DNA of 64,000 nucleotides from Methanocella arvoryzae MRE50 (GTDB taxonomy: Archaea; Halobacteriota; Methanocellia; Methanocellales; Methanocellaceae). A program made the translations under genes and the position numbers. Positions 44,327-52,763 of the stretch are shown in pieces (within the stretch, counting starts at the first letter, position 1; each line of letters starts with the position of its first letter). Location of the stretch: positions 1,736,001 to 1,800,000 of the forward strand of contig NC_009464.1 of the NCBI RefSeq assembly GCF_000063445.1, in the 5' to 3' direction. The notes under the pieces were generated by a model. The model saw only the letters and a list, made by a program, of their open reading frames with translations, made no database searches and was not told the origin of the DNA.

Positions 44327-46609
44327 ATGACCGTGCAGAAAGAGGAGAAAGCTAAGCTGCGGCTGAAGGTGGCGGAAGCAGATAAGCGCGAGGTCGGGAG
44401 GGGCATCGCGAGGATCAACGAGCGCCACATCAAGGAAATCGGCGTCTCGTACGGCGACATCATCCAGATCACGGGCCGCCGGACCACCTCGGCCATCGTG
44501 GGCAGCGCCTTTCCCTCGGACATGCACCTGGACATCATCAGGGTGGATGGCATCGTCCGGCACAACGCGGGGACTACTTTGGGGGACTATGTGGAGATTT
44601 CCCGCGCCCGGTGGAACGAGGCCAGGAAAGTGGTGTTGACGCCTGTTCAGAAAGGCATACGCATCTACGCATCTCCCGACAGCCTGCAGGCCTCATTTCT
44701 CAACCGGCCGGTGTCCCAGGGGGACATCGTGTCCACGTCGACGTACAACCCGCCGAGCCAGTCGTTCAACTCCAACCTGATGTTCGAGGAGTTCTTCCGC
44801 GACTTCTTCTCCAACCCTTCGCTGGGCCTGGGCGAGGTCAAGCTGGCCGTGGCGTCGACCGTCCCGGCGGGCATAGTAAAGATAACCGAGGTGACTGAAA
44901 TTCAGCTGATGCCGGAGGCGACCGAGATCTCCAGGACTGAGGTGCCAGAGGTGACCTATGAAGACCTGGGGGGCATCAGGGACGCCATACAGAAGATCAG
45001 AGAGATGATCGAGCTGCCGTTGAAGTACCCCGAGCTGTTCAACAGGCTGGGCATAGATCCCCCGAAGGGGGTGCTGATCCTGGGGCCCCCGGGCACCGGC
45101 AAGACGCTGCTGGCCAAAGCTGTGGCTAACGAGTCGGACGCGTACTTCACTTCCATCAACGGCCCGGAGATCATGTCGAAGTACTACGGCGAGTCCGAGC
45201 AGCACCTCAGAGACGTGTTCAAGGAGGCGGAGAATAACGCTCCCGCCATCATCTTCATCGACGAGCTGGACTCCATCGCCACCAAGCGGGCGGAAGTTAC
45301 CGGGGAGGTGGAGCGCAGAGTGGTGGCCCAGCTATTGTCCCTCATGGACGGCCTGAAGTCCAGGAAGAACGTCATCGTCATCGGCGCGACCAACCGGCCG
45401 GAGGCGATCGACAACGCGCTGCGCCGGCCGGGCAGGTTCGACCGTGAAATCGAGCTCAGGGTGCCGGACAAGGCCGGAAGGAAGGAGATCCTGCAGATCC
45501 ACACGAGGAGTATGCCGCTCACCCCCGACGTGGACCTGGACGAGCTGTCCGACCGGACGTACGGCTTCGTGGGCGCGGACATCGCCGCGCTCTGCAAGGA
45601 GTCGGCCATGAACGTCCTGCGCCGGGTGCTCCCGAACATCGACATGAAAGAGCAGTCTCTGCCCGTGCAGGTACTGGACAAGCTGCGCGTCACCCGCCAG
45701 GACTTCGAGGAGGCGCTGCGGATCGTCCAGCCCTCCGCGCTGAGAGAGATCATGATCGAGGTGCCCAACGTCACCTGGGGAGACATCGGAGGCCTGGAGA
45801 GCGTCAAGATGCTCCTGCGGGAAGCCGTGGAATGGCCGCTGAGATACGCGGACTCGTTCCGGCGCATAGGCGTCGAAGCCCCGAAGGGCGTGCTGCTGTA
45901 CGGCCCGCCCGGCACGGGCAAGACGCTGCTGGCCAAGGCGATCGCCAACGAGAGCCAGGCGAACTTCATCACGGCGAAGGGCAGCGATCTGCTGTCCAAG
46001 TGGTACGGCGAGTCGGAGAAGCACATCAGCGAGGTGTTCAAGAAGGCCCGGCAGGTCTCTCCCGCGGTCGTCTTCCTCGACGAGCTGGACGCACTCGCCC
46101 CGGTGAGGGGCGGGGCCAGCGGAGAGCCCAGGGTCACGGAAAGGATCGTCAACCAGCTCCTGTCCGAGCTGGACGGCCTGGAAGAGCTCAGGGGCGTCGT
46201 CGTCATCGGCGCGACCAACCGGCCGGACATCATCGACCCCGCCCTGCTGCGGCCGGGCCGGTTCGACGAGATCATCCTGGTGCCGGTGCCCGACCGGGGC
46301 GCCCGGAGGGAGATCTTCAAGGTGCACATGCGCCGCATGCCTGTCGCCCCGGACGTGAAGCTGGAAGAGCTGGTGGACAGGACCGATATGTACACAGGCG
46401 CAGACATCGCCTACCTGTGCAAAAAAGCCGGCAGGCTCGCGCTCAGGGAAGACCTGAAGGCGACCGTCGTCAGAAAGAAGCACTTCATGGAAGCCCTGAA
46501 GACCACCGAGCCTTCGGTAACCGACGAGGCTATGAGATTCTACCAGAACGTGGGCGGAGAACTGAAACGGAAGGGCAGCAAGGAGATCGAGAAGAGCATG
46601 TACTTGTAG
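44327..46609 (+). CDS. cdc48: CDC48/VAT-type AAA+ ATPase
   Basis: A 760-residue hexameric unfoldase. The N domain (about 1-190, double-psi barrel; REVGRGIARINERHIKEIGVSYGD) is followed by two AAA+ modules. D1 has GPPGTGKTLLAKA near 252 and FIDELDSIA. D2 has the same Walker A near 526 and FLDELDALAP. Each has an arginine finger region (RRPGRFDREI, LRPGRFDEII). It extracts and unfolds proteins for the archaeal proteasome. GAGGT at 44316-44320 fixes ATG 44327 with six-base spacing, not TTG 44321. Confidence 0.97.
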   Translation: MTVQKEEKAKLRLKVAEADKREVGRGIARINERHIKEIGVSYGDIIQITGRRTTSAIVGSAFPSDMHLDIIRVDGIVRHNAGTTLGDYVEISRARWNEARKVVLTPVQKGIRIYASPDSLQASFLNRPVSQGDIVSTSTYNPPSQSFNSNLMFEEFFRDFFSNPSLGLGEVKLAVASTVPAGIVKITEVTEIQLMPEATEISRTEVPEVTYEDLGGIRDAIQKIREMIELPLKYPELFNRLGIDPPKGVLILGPPGTGKTLLAKAVANESDAYFTSINGPEIMSKYYGESEQHLRDVFKEAENNAPAIIFIDELDSIATKRAEVTGEVERRVVAQLLSLMDGLKSRKNVIVIGATNRPEAIDNALRRPGRFDREIELRVPDKAGRKEILQIHTRSMPLTPDVDLDELSDRTYGFVGADIAALCKESAMNVLRRVLPNIDMKEQSLPVQVLDKLRVTRQDFEEALRIVQPSALREIMIEVPNVTWGDIGGLESVKMLLREAVEWPLRYADSFRRIGVEAPKGVLLYGPPGTGKTLLAKAIANESQANFITAKGSDLLSKWYGESEKHISEVFKKARQVSPAVVFLDELDALAPVRGGASGEPRVTERIVNQLLSELDGLEELRGVVVIGATNRPDIIDPALLRPGRFDEIILVPVPDRGARREIFKVHMRRMPVAPDVKLEELVDRTDMYTGADIAYLCKKAGRLALREDLKATVVRKKHFMEALKTTEPSVTDEAMRFYQNVGGELKRKGSKEIEKSMYL

Positions 46610-46722
46610 CCGGAAGATCGGCGGGCGACCCTGCCTAAGACAGGATTCGGAGAATCGCCAGTAATAAATCCATAATCCCGGCCTCCGGCAATATCCCTGA
46701 TCCAGCGATCTCGAGGTAGTTT

Positions 46723-47802
46723 ATGAAAGCGGCAGCCATCACACCCGGCAAGAAGGACAGCCTCAGGGTCATCGACGTCGATCGGCCCCGGCCCGGGGCT
46801 GGCGAAGTTTTAGTGAGGATGCTGGAGGCCGGCGTCTGCGGCACTGACGAGGAGCTCAACCTGGGCATCATCGGGGAGGCGCCTGCCGGCAGCGATTACC
46901 TGATCATAGGCCACGAGAACCTCGGAGTCGTGGAAGAGGCGGGCAAGGACGTCAGGGCTTTTCGGAAAGGCGATCTGGTCGTGGCCACCGTCCGCCGGTC
47001 GTGCCCGGGGATGTGCTTCGCGTGCAGGACGGGACAGCCAGACATGTGCGACTCAGACGACTACCTCGAGCGGGGGATCAAGGGCATGCACGGGTATATG
47101 GCTGAATACTACACCGAGCGCCCGGAAAACCTGATCCCAGTCCCGCAGTCCCTGCGGAAGGTCGCAGTGCTGCTGGAGCCCCTGAGCATTGTGGAGAAGG
47201 GCATCGAGCAGGCGTTCAAGATCCAGGAACGCATGATCTGGCGTCCCCGGAGGGCGCTGGTCGCGGGCGCAGGCCCCATCGGGCTGCTGGCTGCGCTTAT
47301 TTTGAGAGACGTCGGGCTGGAGGTGAGCACCTTCGCCACCCGGAGCCGGGAGAGCCTGAAGGCCCGGATAGCTGAAGCAGCCGGCATCGAGTATTTTAAC
47401 GTGAAGGAGACCCCGATCGAGCAAATCGCCGAACTGCAGGGGCCCTTAGACATGATCGTGGAGGCGACGGGCTCCAGCGAGATCGCGTTCAAGGCGATAG
47501 GCCTCACTGACAGCAACGGGATCGTCTGCCTGACCGGCTTATCCCCGGAGCAGCGGACACATTCGGTGTGCACCGACTGCGTAAACCAGGATCTCGTAAT
47601 GCACAACAAGGCAGTCTTCGGCACGGTGAGCAGCAACCGGGTCCACTTCGAGCGGGGCATCGACCGGCTGACATCGATAGAGCGCCGGTGGCCCGGCCTG
47701 CTGGAGCGGATGTTCAGCCGCAGGGTCCGCCTGGAGAACGTGAAAGAAGGCCTGAAAGGGGATAAGGAAGACGTTAAAGTCCTGGTGGAAATCGGCGCAT
47801 GA
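46723..47802 (+). CDS. gdh: Medium-chain zinc dehydrogenase, glucose 1-dehydrogenase-like
   Basis: 359 residues. The catalytic zinc site is CGTDEELN with GHENLG. A structural zinc lobe follows (CPGMCFACRTGQPDMC). The Rossmann NAD(P) motif is GAGPIGLLAAL (about 181-191). The layout and length fit the archaeal glucose/galactose 1-dehydrogenases that oxidise aldoses to lactones. A different sugar or alcohol is possible. The last 29 bases overlap the convergent gene that follows, so the two 3' ends form antisense RNA. Confidence 0.87.
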   Translation: MKAAAITPGKKDSLRVIDVDRPRPGAGEVLVRMLEAGVCGTDEELNLGIIGEAPAGSDYLIIGHENLGVVEEAGKDVRAFRKGDLVVATVRRSCPGMCFACRTGQPDMCDSDDYLERGIKGMHGYMAEYYTERPENLIPVPQSLRKVAVLLEPLSIVEKGIEQAFKIQERMIWRPRRALVAGAGPIGLLAALILRDVGLEVSTFATRSRESLKARIAEAAGIEYFNVKETPIEQIAELQGPLDMIVEATGSSEIAFKAIGLTDSNGIVCLTGLSPEQRTHSVCTDCVNQDLVMHNKAVFGTVSSNRVHFERGIDRLTSIERRWPGLLERMFSRRVRLENVKEGLKGDKEDVKVLVEIGA

Positions 47803-48574
47803 GCAGCAGGAAAAGCAGGGCTCCGGGGAGAGACGCCAGGCTGGCGGCAAGGGCCCGGCCTGCGGCGATGCCCGAGGCGTCGAGGTCGTTCAGCCGCACC
47901 TGGTCGAAAGGCTGGCCATTATCGTATTGAAACGACCCGTTTTTCAGGTAGTAGACGGCCGTCAGCGGAGCTTCCACATAGGGATACATGGCAGGGGGCA
48001 GATTCGGATCGTAGACCGAAATACGCGTCTCGTTTTCGCCGACGTCCGCCCGGTACGCGACCACCGCGTGCCCCGGATGGCCTCCCGCCGAATAGTAGAC
48101 GCCGATCACCGCAGGCTTTCCCGACTTCAGCCGTTCTATGATCTTTTCGTACTCGGCCCGGTTGTCCAGGGCTTTGCCGCCGAACGGAAACCGGGCGTAC
48201 TCCGCAATATAGTAGAAGGACTGATCTGTCTGGATCCGGTCGATGCAGGGCATGGCTTCGTCGATCGGCTGGTCTGCAGGAGTGCGGTTGGCCAGAAAGT
48301 CGTCGACGCTCGCGCTGGCCATCCCGTAGCAGTGGCCCGTGTGGCGAAAGATCTCGTCGTGGAAATCGGATCCCAGCACAGCACCGAGGTCGATGCCGTA
48401 GTACACCTCGGGGTCGCCGAAATTCTGGAAAGAGAAGCCGTGAGTCCAGGGACGATACCCTGTGTCTACGATCTCTGTCGAGACAGAGGCCTCCGCGCCT
48501 GCTGCGCCGGCGAAGAGAAGAATATTGGCGAATAAGAACATGGCTAACGCCATTGCCACGAGCCGAGCGTTCAA
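47774..48574 (-). CDS. Secreted papain-fold (C39-like) protein with C-terminal anchor
   Basis: 266 residues. A signal peptide (VAMALAMFLFANILLFAGAAGAEA) is followed by a catalytic domain with cysteine in TGHCYGMASAS, histidine in PGHAVVAYR and an aspartate/asparagine pair in YDPNLP, as in papain/C39-type peptidases. The C-terminus has a hydrophobic segment (LASLPGALLFLLLMRRF), so the protein is anchored outside the cell. TTG 48574 is the start, with AAGGTGAT at 48586-48579. The gap to 48864 holds promoters of both divergent genes and nothing else recognised. Confidence 0.72.
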   Translation of the reverse strand: MNARLVAMALAMFLFANILLFAGAAGAEASVSTEIVDTGYRPWTHGFSFQNFGDPEVYYGIDLGAVLGSDFHDEIFRHTGHCYGMASASVDDFLANRTPADQPIDEAMPCIDRIQTDQSFYYIAEYARFPFGGKALDNRAEYEKIIERLKSGKPAVIGVYYSAGGHPGHAVVAYRADVGENETRISVYDPNLPPAMYPYVEAPLTAVYYLKNGSFQYDNGQPFDQVRLNDLDASGIAAGRALAASLASLPGALLFLLLMRRFPPGL

Positions 48575-48864
48575 ATGATCACCTTCTTATTAAAATATCG
48601 CCAATAATACTGGTCGTATCAGCTTTTGGCGCTTATAGCTCGGCTAAAAAGGAAAAATACTTTCTGTTAGCAGGCGGTTGCCTGTAAACTGATTGGATCG
48701 CCCGATTACTCTATTATGGTTTCCCCATATGGCATACCTTAGGCCGGGCCGAGGCCGACCTTTACCGACACCTGTACCAGGCTGAAGGCCCTGAAGTTAA
48801 TCCCAAGAAAGTATATTTGTCATCAGGGTAACTCTAATTACATCAACCCCATCGAGGTTAATGA

Positions 48865-50376
48865 ATGAAGCTCAGAGCACAGCCCTATGACATCGAAGTG
48901 GGCCGGTACGAAGTGATCATCAACTCCGCCGACGCGGAGGAGCTAGGCGTGCTGGCGGGCGACCGCGTCCAGGTGAAGGACAAGGATACTATTACTGCGG
49001 TCGTAGAGACGACGGACGCCATCGTGAGCCCGGGCAAAATCGGCATCTACCGCGAAGCGTGGGAATCCATTAAGGTAGTGCCCGATGAGGTGGTCGAAGT
49101 GCTGCCCGCGGCCAAGCCCAAGTCAGTCTCCTTCATCAGGAAGAAGATGGACAAGCAAAAGCTGACCAGCGAAGAGATGCACGCCATCATCGAGGACATC
49201 GTGGACGGCAACCTCACCGAGGTCGAGCTGACCGCCTTCGTCACGGCATCGTACATCTACACCATGGACTCGGACGAGATCGAGTGGATGACCCGGGCTA
49301 TGGTGAAGACGGGCGACCAGATCTCGTTCGACGTCCACCCGGTCATGGACCACCACAGCATCGGCGGCGTCCCCGGCAACAAGATCTCGCTCTGCATCGT
49401 GCCCATCATCGCCGCGGCGGGCCTGCTGATCCCCAAGACCAGCAGCCGGGCCATCACCGGCGCCGGAGGCAGCGCAGACCTCATGGAAATCCTCTGCCCC
49501 GTCAGCTTCAGGGCGGACGAGATCAAGAAGATGACGACCAAAGTCGGAGGCTGCCTCGTCTGGGGCGGGGCCACCAACATCGCCCCGGCGGACGACAAGA
49601 TCATCAACGTCGAATACCCGCTGTCCATCGACCCGAAATCCCAGTTGCTGGCGTCGGTCATGGCCAAGAAGTTTGCCGTAGGCGCAGACACTATGGTGCT
49701 CGACATACCGTGCGGCAACGAGACCAAGATTCCGACAGTGCAGGAAGGCAGGAAGCTCGCCAGGGACTTCATGGAACTCGGCGACCGGTTAGGCATGAAG
49801 ATCGAGTGCGCCTTAACGTATGGCGGCACCCCGCTGGGCCGGGCCATCGGCGGCGGAGTGGAAGTCAGGGAGGCCATGGTCATGCTTGAAAAGTTCGAAG
49901 GGCCCCGGAGCTTGTTGGAGAAGACCATCGCCATCTCCGGCATGATGCTGGAAATGGGCGGCGTCGCCCCAAAGAACGAGGGCGCGAAGATGGCCGTCGA
50001 ACTGGTCAAGAGCGGCAAAGCCCTGCAAAAGTTCAAGGAGATCATCGAAGTCCAGGGCGGCGACCCAAAGGTCACCTCCGACATGGTCCCCATCGGCGAC
50101 AAGGTCGCGACCGTGCTATCCCCCCAGGACGGCTACGTCCTCGAAATATCCAACAAGAGACTGGTCTACATGTGCCGCCTCGCCGGCGCCCCCCACGACA
50201 AAGGAGTGGGCGTCATTCTCCACAAGAAGAAAGGGGAGTACGTGAAGAAGGGCGACGGACTCTTTACATTGTATGCGGACAAGGAGTGGAAGCTGGACGC
50301 TGCGATAAAAGAGTCCCTGAGGAATCCGATCATGATGGTCGAGGGCATGATCCTGGAGAAAATCGAGGTGGTTTAA
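48865..50376 (+). CDS. deoA: AMP phosphorylase (archaeal thymidine phosphorylase-like)
   Basis: 503 residues. An extra N-terminal domain of about 85 residues (MKLRAQPYDIEVGRYEVII) is diagnostic of the archaeal AMP phosphorylases. The rest is the nucleoside-phosphorylase II fold (MDHHSIGGVPGNKISLCIV, KTSSRAITGAGGSADLMEIL). It converts AMP and phosphate into adenine and ribose-1,5-bisphosphate, which feeds type III RuBisCO after isomerisation. The isomerase and RuBisCO are not in the window. GAGGT at 48854-48858 supports ATG 48865. It is transcribed alone. Confidence 0.96.
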   Translation: MKLRAQPYDIEVGRYEVIINSADAEELGVLAGDRVQVKDKDTITAVVETTDAIVSPGKIGIYREAWESIKVVPDEVVEVLPAAKPKSVSFIRKKMDKQKLTSEEMHAIIEDIVDGNLTEVELTAFVTASYIYTMDSDEIEWMTRAMVKTGDQISFDVHPVMDHHSIGGVPGNKISLCIVPIIAAAGLLIPKTSSRAITGAGGSADLMEILCPVSFRADEIKKMTTKVGGCLVWGGATNIAPADDKIINVEYPLSIDPKSQLLASVMAKKFAVGADTMVLDIPCGNETKIPTVQEGRKLARDFMELGDRLGMKIECALTYGGTPLGRAIGGGVEVREAMVMLEKFEGPRSLLEKTIAISGMMLEMGGVAPKNEGAKMAVELVKSGKALQKFKEIIEVQGGDPKVTSDMVPIGDKVATVLSPQDGYVLEISNKRLVYMCRLAGAPHDKGVGVILHKKKGEYVKKGDGLFTLYADKEWKLDAAIKESLRNPIMMVEGMILEKIEVV

Positions 50377-50437
50377 GCTTCCTTGTGAGAGGCTTAAACA
50401 TCTTCTTTTTTATATAATACGGTTTTTCCATAGAATT

Positions 50438-50986
50438 CATCGCGGGTCGACGCCCGTCCACTGACGGGCTACTCGTCTTTTCTGGTACTCCGATGCCGGG
50501 ACCGCACTCGCACCCTCGGAGGCACGACCTGGCTGCGCCTTCGGCTACGCCAGTCGAACCCCCTTCGCAAGCGCTAAGCGACGCCACTTCGTAGGCGTCC
50601 ATTGCCCCGTTATCTCCGTATCATCGCTGATGGGCAGGACAAGCCCGAAACGCCTCGCCGACCGCTAAACCTTTCAAGTAGTACCGATTCGCCGATAGAA
50701 TAAGTACTAACTGTATGCGGTCGACGGAGGTTTTTCGGGTCTGCCCGGAGCGAAGCGGAGGGATGCGGAGGCGGCAGGGCAATGGACGCCTACGAAGTGG
50801 CGTCGCTTAGGGCTTGCGAAGCAATGTGAGGTCGGCGGCTGCGTAGCGCCAGCCGGCCTGTCATTGCGAGGGTGCGAGCCCGGCCCTGACGGCGCAGCAC
50901 CCGAAAAACCGTAGTAGGCCGACCATCAGGTCGGCCGTCGACCCGCGTGTTAGGTTATATTCTTTTTGGGCGGCCGTCGACCCGCG
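50438..50986. mobile_element. Palindromic MITE-like element
   Basis: Terminal CATCGCGGGTCGACG at the left is mirrored by CCGTCGACCCGCG at 50935-50947 and again at 50972-50986. Inner arms 50503-50613 and 50777-50880 are long reverse complements, including about 45 nearly perfect bases around GGACGCCTACGAAGTGGCGT. The whole is centred near 50694. AGAATT occurs directly outside both ends (50432-50437 and 50987-50992), like a 6-base target duplication. No transposase frame exists. The remaining gap to 51140 is AT-rich and empty. Confidence 0.6.
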
Positions 50987-51140
50987 AGAATTGTTATAGA
51001 AAATCGCTATTGCTGGTATTGACCGGCGATGTAAGCAAAATATGATTTAAGAAGCTGAACTAGCTCGAGGCAGACGACACCCCTTTGAGTTCACACATAC
51101 GGCATGAAAGCAATTCAAAAAAGTATAGAGCCGAGATGCT

Positions 51141-51458
51141 TTAGCGCGCCCTCGAAGCTCTTACAGTGGACGCAGCCTTGACTGTCGTCTTCTTCTTAGG
51201 TGCCGCACGTTTTCCTGCTGCCCTGACTGGCCGGCGTTCTTCGGCCTCGTCGGAATTCAGCGGAGTGTTGCAGCGGTTGCATTCGGTCACACACCACCGG
51301 TGGTAGGTGGCAGTGCAGGCCGGGCATACGGTGGCGTCGTCCTTCTTGACTTTGAGACCGCACTCGTCGCAGCGTCCGGACTCGTCAGCCTCCAGGTCGT
51401 CGTCCATCTCGTCCCTTGCATCAAATTCGTCGAAGTCGTCGTCGTCAACGTATGTCAT
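51141..51458 (-). CDS. Small zinc-finger protein (RING/PHD-like)
   Basis: 105 residues from ATG 51458. An acidic N-terminus (DDDDFDEFDARDEMDDDLE) is followed by a Cys/His cluster: CDEC, CPAC, HRWC and CNRC. Eight ligands fit two zinc ions in a cross-brace, as in RING/PHD-like fingers. The C-terminus is basic (KRAAPKKKTTVKAASTVRASRAR). GGAG about six bases before ATG 51458, together with an AT-rich box at 51490-51503, favours this start over 51485. A role in protein or nucleic-acid binding is inference. Confidence 0.7.
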   Translation of the reverse strand: MTYVDDDDFDEFDARDEMDDDLEADESGRCDECGLKVKKDDATVCPACTATYHRWCVTECNRCNTPLNSDEAEERRPVRAAGKRAAPKKKTTVKAASTVRASRAR

Positions 51459-51670
51459 ACTGAACTCCAGCAAGAATCCTATCATAGATAATATTTAAAA
51501 TTTGTGGGCGGAATGGAGGAGGGATTTTGTTGCAACCGTCGACGTTTATAAGGCATACGCGGAGGCCGCGCGGATTACGCGCATAGCAGGCGACAGCTTT
51601 TTATTTTTATCCTCTGAGACTACTTAATATAGCCTGCGTATTGCAGGCAAGATTCTATCGACGTGATCCA

Positions 51671-51937
51671 ATGGCTGAACCGGACGTACAGAGCAAGATC
51701 GACGAAGCAGTCACCAGGGGAGACTACCCCGACAGGAAAGCCGCCATCGCAGGCCTCATGAAGCAGCTGATCGACTACCAGAAAGGCATGCTCAAAGGCC
51801 GGGGTTCCGGCGATACCGTGGCAGAGATCGAGAAGCTCCGGGAGGAGAAGTGGAAGGCCTTGCTGGAGCAGGCCGGCGGCGACGACGAGAAGGCTGCCCG
51901 GGCTTACGTGGAAGAGATCGGGAAGTTCAGCCGATAG
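51671..51937 (+). CDS. Small helical hypothetical protein (88 aa)
   Basis: A soluble, charged, largely helical protein (PDVQSKIDEAVTRGDYPDRKAAIAGLMKQLIDYQKGML ... AYVEEIGKFSR). Its layout suggests a ribbon-helix-helix or antitoxin-like size, but no clear motif supports that. ATG 51671 was chosen over the earlier frame start at 51641, which adds an arginine-rich stretch without a ribosome site; GTGAT (51663-51667) precedes it. A PIN-domain gene lies next to it, but on the other strand. Confidence 0.6.
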   Translation: MAEPDVQSKIDEAVTRGDYPDRKAAIAGLMKQLIDYQKGMLKGRGSGDTVAEIEKLREEKWKALLEQAGGDDEKAARAYVEEIGKFSR

Positions 51938-52012
51938 AACTGTTTTGAGAAATGTGAACTGCCTCCCGGGGGAGGCGGTCTTAAAGCGTGCCAGTCACAT
52001 TACCGGCGGCTG

Positions 52013-52459
52013 TCAGCCCATGCTGATCAGGTCTTCTGGGGACATGATCCCGGCAAAGCTGCGCACGTTGAGCATGGTATTCATATCCCTCGTGACGATC
52101 AGCGCGTTGTTCCGGTGTGCAAAAACTACGTGCAGCGCCCGGAGGAAGGGGATCTCGTAGGTCCTCGAAAGCTTCAGCGCCCCGATGATGATGCTCTCGT
52201 TGGCCACCAGCAAATCCCCGCCGTGCAGCAGCATCATAGGCCGCAGCACCTGGTCCACGTACTCTCGCGGAGCCCCCGCGGCGACCAGCTCGGCTGCGGT
52301 GTGCTCGGATACGAGCACCTGGTATTTCCCCTCCGCCGCCTCATAGAGCAGCTTCGCCACGTTCTCCCCGAGCCTGACACCGTTCGCTTCCTCATCCCTC
52401 AGCAAACTGAGCAGGACGCCCGAATCAAGGTACAGCTTGAGCTTGATGTTCCCCGGCAT
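52013..52459 (-). CDS. PIN-domain protein
   Basis: 148 residues. The PIN-fold acidic positions are visible: D in KLYLDSGVLLSLL, E in EHTAAELVAAG, and D in NALIVTRDMNTM. PIN domains are RNA nucleases, often VapC-like toxins. No antitoxin gene overlaps it on the same strand. It therefore may be an orphan or a housekeeping RNase (for example in rRNA processing). A TATA-like GGTATTTAAAG (52477-52487) lies about 20-25 bases upstream on its strand. Confidence 0.7.
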   Translation of the reverse strand: MPGNIKLKLYLDSGVLLSLLRDEEANGVRLGENVAKLLYEAAEGKYQVLVSEHTAAELVAAGAPREYVDQVLRPMMLLHGGDLLVANESIIIGALKLSRTYEIPFLRALHVVFAHRNNALIVTRDMNTMLNVRSFAGIMSPEDLISMG

Positions 52460-52539
52460 GATATCACTTAAGTATCGCCTTCCCGGTATTTAAAGGCAGC
52501 CCGCAGCGAACCATAGAGGATGGATCGGCTATTCACCAC

Positions 52540-52745
52540 CGAGATACTCAGAGAGTGGTTCACCACAGAGGGCACAGAGACACACAGAGAATTTTGATGA
52601 AATGTATTGAAAAATAATCACTTGTTAAATAAGCCTCTGTGCACCTCTGTGCCCTCTGTGGTAAAACCAGTACTCTGTGCCCTCTGTGCCCTCTGTGCCC
52701 TCTGTGGTAAACTAGGAACTCTGTGCACCTCTGTGCCTCTATGGT
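52540..52745. repeat. CACAGAG-type inverted repeat, expanded right arm
   Basis: The left arm CACCACAGAGGGCACAGAG begins at 52561. The right arm from 52634 is tandemly repeated, with at least four copies of CTCTGTGCCCTCTGTG variants up to 52745. Arms can pair in several registers. The gap between the PIN gene and the polymerase subunit gene (52460-52763) is otherwise short and has no gene. Confidence 0.78.
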
Positions 52746-52763
52746 GATAGCAATTCCATGGAG

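Noticed and set aside
50330-50602. Minus-strand reading frame in the AMP phosphorylase 3' region and palindrome
   Set aside because: It runs through the end of AMP phosphorylase and the repeat arm, with no ribosome site or protein-like composition.
51671-52459. Toxin-antitoxin pair made of the small helical protein and the PIN gene
   Set aside because: The two genes are convergent on opposite strands and 75 bases apart, unlike normal VapBC operons.
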